Shown here piece after piece: positions 4,352-5,944 of a stretch of DNA of 5,944 nt. This stretch comes from Granulosicoccaceae bacterium. GTDB lineage: Bacteria > Pseudomonadota > Gammaproteobacteria > DAOVJZ01. The DNA is taken from assembly GCA_030632035.1 (NCBI GenBank), contig DAOVJZ010000105.1, positions 1 through 5,944 of the forward strand, given 5' to 3'. Positions within the stretch are counted from its first letter, which is position 1, and each line of letters begins with the position of its first letter. A model generated the notes under the pieces. That model was not told where the DNA came from and did no database searches. It saw only the letters and a program-made list of their open reading frames with translations. Position numbers and translations under genes: made by a program.

Positions 4352-5740
4352 ATGAAAAATCATTATCCTGCGTCTATCAAAAGATGGCCGCTTTTATTAT
4401 TCCTGTTTATCTCCAGTTTTATGATACAGCCGGCTAACGCCGCCATGCCCGATGCAGTGAATGGCAAACCCTTGCCAACACTGGCCCCAATCCTGGAAGA
4501 CGTCATGCCCGGTGTGGTCAATGTCGCCACGCGCGGTCATGTACAAATGCGGCAAAACCCGTTGTTCAATGACCCCTTCTTCCGTCACTTTTTTGGAACA
4601 CCCAACGAAACACCACGTGAACGCAAAACCCAAAGTCTGGGTTCAGGTGTCATCATTGATGCAAAAAATGGTTACATCATGACGAACCATCACGTTATTA
4701 ATAATGCCGATGAAATAACCATTACCCTGCGCGATGGCCGCAAACTGATCGCCAAACTGGTCGGTGCCGATCCCGACTCCGATGTCGCCATTATTCAGGT
4801 AAAGGCTGACAACCTGACAGCCATTCCACTGGCTAATTCAGAACAATTAAGAGTCGGTGACTTTGTTGTTGCAATTGGTAATCCATTTGGTCTGGGACAA
4901 ACCGTGACCTCCGGTATCGTGAGTGCACTCGGTCGTGGTATTGGTCTTAAGGGTTATGAAAACTTTATTCAAACCGATGCGTCTATTAACCCCGGCAACT
5001 CCGGTGGTGCACTGATTAACCTGCACGGTGAACTGGTAGGCATTAACACCGCCATCTTTTCACGCAGTGGCGGTAACATCGGTATCGGTTTTGCCATTCC
5101 CATCAACATGGCACACCAGATCATGCAACAACTGGTGGAACACGGCGAAATCAGTCGTGGTCGTTTAGGGGTTGTTGTACAAGACCTGACGCCGGAACTG
5201 GCCAATGCCTTTAAATTAAAACAACACAAGGGAGCCGTTATTGCCCAGGTTATAAAAGGCTCACCCGCCGACATGGCAAAACTTAAAGTGGGCGATATTG
5301 TGACCAGGGTCAATGGCAAGAAAGTAACCAAATCAGCTGACCTGCGTAATGCGATTGGTTTAATTCGTATTGGTGACAAGGTCACAATGAATATTTTACG
5401 CAACGGGAAAGCAAAAACGGTGCAGGCCGTTATTGAAGAACCGCATCAGGACAAGCTGGCAGGAAAAAAGATCCACCCACGCATGCAAGGCGCTATCTTT
5501 AGCAATATCGAAGAAGATTCACCGCTTTACGGCAAGGTCAAAGGTGTGCAGGTGGTTAGTATAAAACAGGGCAGTCCTGCCGCCATTACCGGACTCCGCC
5601 CCGGTGATATTATCACCTCACTGAATCGTGAGGAAATCAAGGATCTTGCTAGTCTGAAAAAGATTGCACGCAAAAAACAAAAGGCATTACTCATGAACAT
5701 ACAACGTGGTAATACCGCCATGTTTATTGTGATTCAGTAA
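4352..5740 (+). CDS. degQ: Periplasmic serine endoprotease, DegQ/MucD type (HtrA family)
   Basis: This protein degrades or shelters misfolded proteins in the periplasm. From the chosen start it is 462 aa, near E. coli DegQ (455) and Pseudomonas MucD (474). Residues 1-30 are a Sec signal peptide: basic start, hydrophobic PLLLFLFISSFMI, and probable cleavage after PANA. The trypsin-like domain (~40-262) has the full triad: H114 in TNHHV, D144 in DSDVAII, S217 in NPGNSGGA. PDZ1 spans about 269-363, opening with RGRLGVVVQDL, and PDZ2 about 378-462, ending in the family-typical NIQRGNTAMFIV. The loop before the protease core (residues ~64-95) is short, as in DegQ and MucD, rather than long and Gln-rich as in DegP; the symbol is therefore by type, and mucD is equally possible. 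It lies downstream of hsp20 behind a terminator, so it is probably transcribed separately. Its stop is two bases from that of a convergent gene. Confidence 0.93.
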   Translation: MKNHYPASIKRWPLLLFLFISSFMIQPANAAMPDAVNGKPLPTLAPILEDVMPGVVNVATRGHVQMRQNPLFNDPFFRHFFGTPNETPRERKTQSLGSGVIIDAKNGYIMTNHHVINNADEITITLRDGRKLIAKLVGADPDSDVAIIQVKADNLTAIPLANSEQLRVGDFVVAIGNPFGLGQTVTSGIVSALGRGIGLKGYENFIQTDASINPGNSGGALINLHGELVGINTAIFSRSGGNIGIGFAIPINMAHQIMQQLVEHGEISRGRLGVVVQDLTPELANAFKLKQHKGAVIAQVIKGSPADMAKLKVGDIVTRVNGKKVTKSADLRNAIGLIRIGDKVTMNILRNGKAKTVQAVIEEPHQDKLAGKKIHPRMQGAIFSNIEEDSPLYGKVKGVQVVSIKQGSPAAITGLRPGDIITSLNREEIKDLASLKKIARKKQKALLMNIQRGNTAMFIVIQ

Positions 5741-5742
5741 GA

Positions 5743-5944
5743 TCAAACCGCCTGCGATATTTCCTCAATTGTGAAATCATGATGCATGCCTTCGGCCGCT
5801 TCCTGCAGGAAGTGGCCTTGTACAAAATTAACACCGCATTTCCATAACACGGGCAGGCTGGTAGCCTCTTCCACAAATTCAGCCACGGTCTGGCAATCGT
5901 AGTGTTTTGCCTTCTCGGTAATAGAGGTCACTTTTGATTGATGC
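5743..5944 (-). CDS. EAL-domain protein, C-terminal fragment (runs off the window)
   Basis: About 66 residues are visible, ending in TGA at 5743-5745; the start is beyond the right edge. The pattern TVAEFVEE, then LPVLWKCGVNFVQGHFLQE, matches the last part of EAL domains, which hydrolyse or bind cyclic di-GMP. The glutamate of the xAExVE motif is kept. The variant with AEFVE, a Leu-Trp pair and QGxFLQE, followed by a short tail containing HHDF, resembles the ends of large multidomain GGDEF-EAL proteins of the FimX-like type. The upstream EAL motif and any sensor or GGDEF domains are not in the window, so enzymatic activity cannot be judged. The GTG at 5929-5931 is internal to the domain and not a real start. 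The gene converges on degQ with a 2-base gap. Confidence 0.85.
   Translation of the reverse strand, partial: HQSKVTSITEKAKHYDCQTVAEFVEEATSLPVLWKCGVNFVQGHFLQEAAEGMHHDFTIEEISQAV
5794..5817. repeat. 24-bp near-perfect palindrome inside the EAL coding region
   Basis: GGCCGC-TTCCTGCAGGAA-GTGGCC pairs along its whole length with only one G-T wobble. It encodes GHFLQEAA of the EAL gene on the minus strand. On the plus strand it lies about 55 bases past the degQ stop and could act as a weak terminator or 3'-end-protecting stem for degQ mRNA, but only TTG follows it, not a T run. Confidence 0.4.

Noticed and set aside
4969..5403. Minus-strand open frame of 144 codons inside the protease gene
   Set aside because: Lies wholly antisense to the conserved protease and PDZ1 coding sequence; no start signals or recognisable motifs.

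Overview
This window looks like chromosomal DNA of a gammaproteobacterium of moderate GC content. The strongest sign is the split class II ribonucleotide reductase, NrdJa plus NrdJb, an arrangement best known from Pseudomonas. A DegQ/MucD-type periplasmic protease, a class A Hsp20 and an EAL-domain protein of gammaproteobacterial type agree with this. No species can be named from the sequence alone. It is mostly housekeeping and stress-response DNA. No defence system, prophage, CRISPR array, tRNA or rRNA was seen.

Layout. The first ~107 bases may hold the 3' end of a plus-strand membrane-protein gene, followed by a hairpin. Bases 184-3285, minus strand, hold nrdJa (upstream, 717 aa, catalytic) and nrdJb (downstream, 237 aa, TSCPD domain plus a cysteine-rich tail). 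The 234-bp gap between them is mostly filled by a 157-bp element with 12-bp perfect terminal inverted repeats and nested internal arms, which looks like a MITE-like or other dispersed structured repeat. Bases 3286-3762 are a divergent control region. It contains a TTGACA promoter for nrdJa, two good NrdR-box palindromes 156 bp apart, a 12-bp AT-rich inverted repeat, two leader hairpins, and a sigma-32-like promoter with a possible fourU RNA thermometer for the divergent hsp20 gene (3763-4203). A strong intrinsic terminator follows hsp20. Next is a possible sigma-E-type promoter and a full-length DegQ/MucD serine protease (4352-5740). Two bases after its stop, the end of a convergent EAL-domain gene enters from the right edge; its coding sequence contains a 24-bp near-perfect palindrome.

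How the genes work together. NrdJab makes deoxyribonucleotides with adenosylcobalamin, with or without oxygen, and appears to be under NrdR control. Hsp20 (cytoplasmic holdase) and DegQ (envelope protease/chaperone) are adjacent stress genes on the same strand. The terminator between them and their different promoter types suggest separate heat-shock and envelope-stress control. The EAL gene points to cyclic-di-GMP signalling and is probably unrelated. The features most worth a second look are the repeat between nrdJa and nrdJb, the widely spaced NrdR boxes and the hsp20 leader.
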